Below are positions 62,561 to 64,000 of a stretch of DNA of 64,000 nt, piece after piece; the first letter of the stretch is position 1; each line of letters opens with the position of its first letter. The DNA is taken from contig NZ_FMAC01000002.1 in assembly GCF_900094555.1 (NCBI RefSeq), positions 682,001 through 746,000 of the forward strand, written 5' to 3'. This stretch comes from Martinezella hainanensis (GTDB taxonomy: Bacteria > Pseudomonadota > Alphaproteobacteria > Rhizobiales > Rhizobiaceae). A program made the position numbers and the translations under genes. The notes beneath the pieces are model-generated. The model searched no databases, was not told where the DNA came from, and saw only the letters and a program-made list of their open reading frames with translations.

Positions 62561-63372
62561 GCAGCATCGCAAAGAGCGCCCGCATCCATAAGCTGGCGGT
62601 TGTCGAAGACGGCGCGGTCGTCGGCGAGAATGTTGTTGTCGGCCCGTTCTGCTATGTCGGTCCCAAAGTTGTGCTGCATGACGATATTCAGTTGCTCAAC
62701 AATGCTGTCGTGACGGGTCGTACGACGATCGGCAAGGGAACGAAGATCTTTCCGATGGCCGTCGTTGGCGGTGATCCGCAGAGCGTTCATCATCACGGCG
62801 AGGAAACGACACTTGATGTCGGCGAGAATTGCACAATCCGCGAGGGCGTGACGATCAACACCGGCACGGCCGATTACGGCGGCAAGACGATTATCGGCAA
62901 CAACAACCTGTTCCTTGCCAATTCGCATGTCGCTCACGACTGCCGTGTGGGCAACAACGTGATCATGTCGAACAACGTCATGCTGGCTGGACATGTCACC
63001 ATCGAGGACCGCGCCATTCTTGGCGGTGGCTGTGCGGTGCATCAGTTTACCCGCATTGGTCGACAGGCTTTTATCGGTGGTCTCACGGCCGCGAGTTACG
63101 ATGTCATTCCCTATGGCATGCTGAACGGCAATCCGGGCGTGCTCTCCGGGCTGAATATCGTCGGCATGACGCGCGCGGGCATCGACCGCGCTGTCATTCA
63201 TCGGGTTCGCCGCGCTTACAAGAGCATCTTCGAGACCGAAGGTTCGGTTCGCGATAATGCCGCCGCCATCCGTGACGAATATGCCGACTGCAGGGAAGCG
63301 ATGGAGATCCTCGATTTCATCGCTGCCGATAGCGATCGCGCATTGTCGTCGCCCAACCGCGGCAAGGCCTGA
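62557..63372 (+). CDS. lpxA: UDP-N-acetylglucosamine acyltransferase
   Basis: A 271-residue trimeric left-handed beta-helix enzyme that performs the first step of lipid A synthesis. Hexapeptide repeats start at [20 protein letters not shown]; the catalytic His is in [13 protein letters not shown], and the C-terminal helical part includes [17 protein letters not shown]. Overlaps fabZ by 4 bp (ATGA). lpxI starts two bases after its stop. Confidence 0.97.
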   Translation: MSSIAKSARIHKLAVVEDGAVVGENVVVGPFCYVGPKVVLHDDIQLLNNAVVTGRTTIGKGTKIFPMAVVGGDPQSVHHHGEETTLDVGENCTIREGVTINTGTADYGGKTIIGNNNLFLANSHVAHDCRVGNNVIMSNNVMLAGHVTIEDRAILGGGCAVHQFTRIGRQAFIGGLTAASYDVIPYGMLNGNPGVLSGLNIVGMTRAGIDRAVIHRVRRAYKSIFETEGSVRDNAAAIRDEYADCREAMEILDFIAADSDRALSSPNRGKA

Positions 63373-63374
63373 GG

Positions 63375-64000
63375 GTGGTTTCGGCCGGCCAGAACGACAA
63401 GGGCAGGCTGGCGATCATCGCAGGCAGTGGCCTTTTGCCTGTCTATGTCGCAGATGCTGCCCGGCAGGCCGGTGAAAATCCCGTGATCATCGCTTTGACC
63501 GACGAGGCGGACCGCGATTGGTCCGCCTTCGATCACGCCAATCTTGGCGTCGGAAATTTTGCTGGCCTCGAGGCGATGTTCCGTCGTCACGGCGTCGATC
63601 GCGTCGTCATGTCGGGCGGTGTGGCGCGGCGCCCCTCTTGGCGGCAGGTGCATCCGACCTGGCGCGTCATCAGGGACTTGCCCTCGACGATCCGCACACT
63701 TCTTTCGGGCGGCGACAATGCCGTCCTGCAGATGGTCATTCGCCTGATCGAGGCTGGCGGCGTTCGCGTCGTGGGCGCGCATGAAATCGCGCCCGATCTT
63801 TTGGCAACGACAGGCCCACTGGGGGAAATCGCGCCGGCGGAAGAGGATTTGCGCGACATTGCGCAGGGTGCCAAGGCTGCGGATGCGCTGGGACTTCTCG
63901 ATGTGGGGCAGGGCGCAGTCAGTGTCGGCGGTCGCGTCGTCGCGCTCGAAGGCGCCGAAGGCACGGACAAGATGATTGAGCGGGTTGCCGAACTGCGCGC
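63375..64000 (+). CDS. lpxI: UDP-2,3-diacylglucosamine pyrophosphatase LpxI, 3' end missing
   Basis: The first 208 codons of LpxI (DUF1009), which replaces LpxH in alphaproteobacteria and hydrolyses UDP-diacylglucosamine to lipid X. Features: LAIIAGSGLLPVYVADAARQAG at the N-terminus, GDNAVLQMVIRLIEAGGVRVVGAHEIAPDLLA, and a glycine-rich VGGRVVALEGAEGTDKM at the cut. It starts at GTG (63375) after GAGG, two bases after lpxA. The gene is open at the right edge; lpxB is expected next. Confidence 0.93.
   Translation, partial: MVSAGQNDKGRLAIIAGSGLLPVYVADAARQAGENPVIIALTDEADRDWSAFDHANLGVGNFAGLEAMFRRHGVDRVVMSGGVARRPSWRQVHPTWRVIRDLPSTIRTLLSGGDNAVLQMVIRLIEAGGVRVVGAHEIAPDLLATTGPLGEIAPAEEDLRDIAQGAKAADALGLLDVGQGAVSVGGRVVALEGAEGTDKMIERVAELR

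Overview
The window looks like a chromosomal segment from a Rhizobium-group alphaproteobacterium (Rhizobiales, Rhizobiaceae). The evidence is a complete aapJQMP general amino-acid transporter, an EipB (DUF1849) envelope protein, paired DUF1127 micro-proteins, the alphaproteobacterial order rpsB-tsf-pyrH-frr-uppS-cdsA-rseP-bamA-lpxD-fabZ-lpxA-lpxI, NDUFS4- and NDUFS6-like complex I proteins, and four copies of a double-palindrome intergenic repeat resembling rhizobial RIME elements. No plasmid, phage, insertion-sequence or CRISPR signature was seen.

Layout. 1-1.6 kb: 5' end of trmFO, two DUF1127 genes, and a three-hairpin small RNA whose loops all carry anti-Shine-Dalgarno sequence. 1.8-5.6 kb: DUF2157/GDYXXLXY membrane pair, tRNA-Leu, trigger factor. 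5.7-9.8 kb: PhyH-type dioxygenase, a HAD hydrolase next to a diverged scrap of the sthA 3' end, sthA, a tyrosine-phosphatase-like protein. 10-14.3 kb: radC, map, sfsA, then phaC, all leftward. 14.4-19.7 kb: lipoprotein, alaC-like aminotransferase, hom, recJ. 19.7-20.2 kb: three tRNA-Glu genes. 20.4-27.8 kb: mixed small genes (lipoprotein, glyoxalase, double cold-shock protein, DUF192, GNAT, NDUFS4-like, SMI1/KNR4, LysE with Lrp) and tRNA-Pro and tRNA-Arg. 27.9-32.2 kb: aap operon. 32.5-38.3 kb: metC, FAD monooxygenase, zinc-finger protein, hydrolase, crotonase, cysE, DUF3126. 38.6-42.2 kb: phasin, clpS, clpA. 42.3-46.5 kb: Dabb, HIT, FemAB-like, GDPD, RidA, EipB. 46.7-51.2 kb: a four-gene TelA / SBP-vWA lipoprotein / XpaC / Tat-type SBP locus. 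51.4-64 kb: translation and envelope biogenesis genes, cut within lpxI.

Functional threads. PHA storage is represented by phaC and a phasin. The phasin promoter has three TGC-N3-GCA boxes, the PhaR operator pattern, and a related inverted repeat lies ahead of phaC. Envelope assembly runs from lipid carrier (uppS) and phospholipid (cdsA) synthesis through RseP and BamA to lipid A (lpxD, fabZ, lpxA, lpxI).

The observations most worth following are the TelA/SBP-vWA/XpaC/SBP locus, the tandem triplication of a 90-residue PDZ unit in RseP, the alpha-r14-like anti-SD small RNA, the PhaR-like boxes, and repeats whose second hairpin changes sequence while keeping its pairing. All calls come from reading the sequence; no database search was run.
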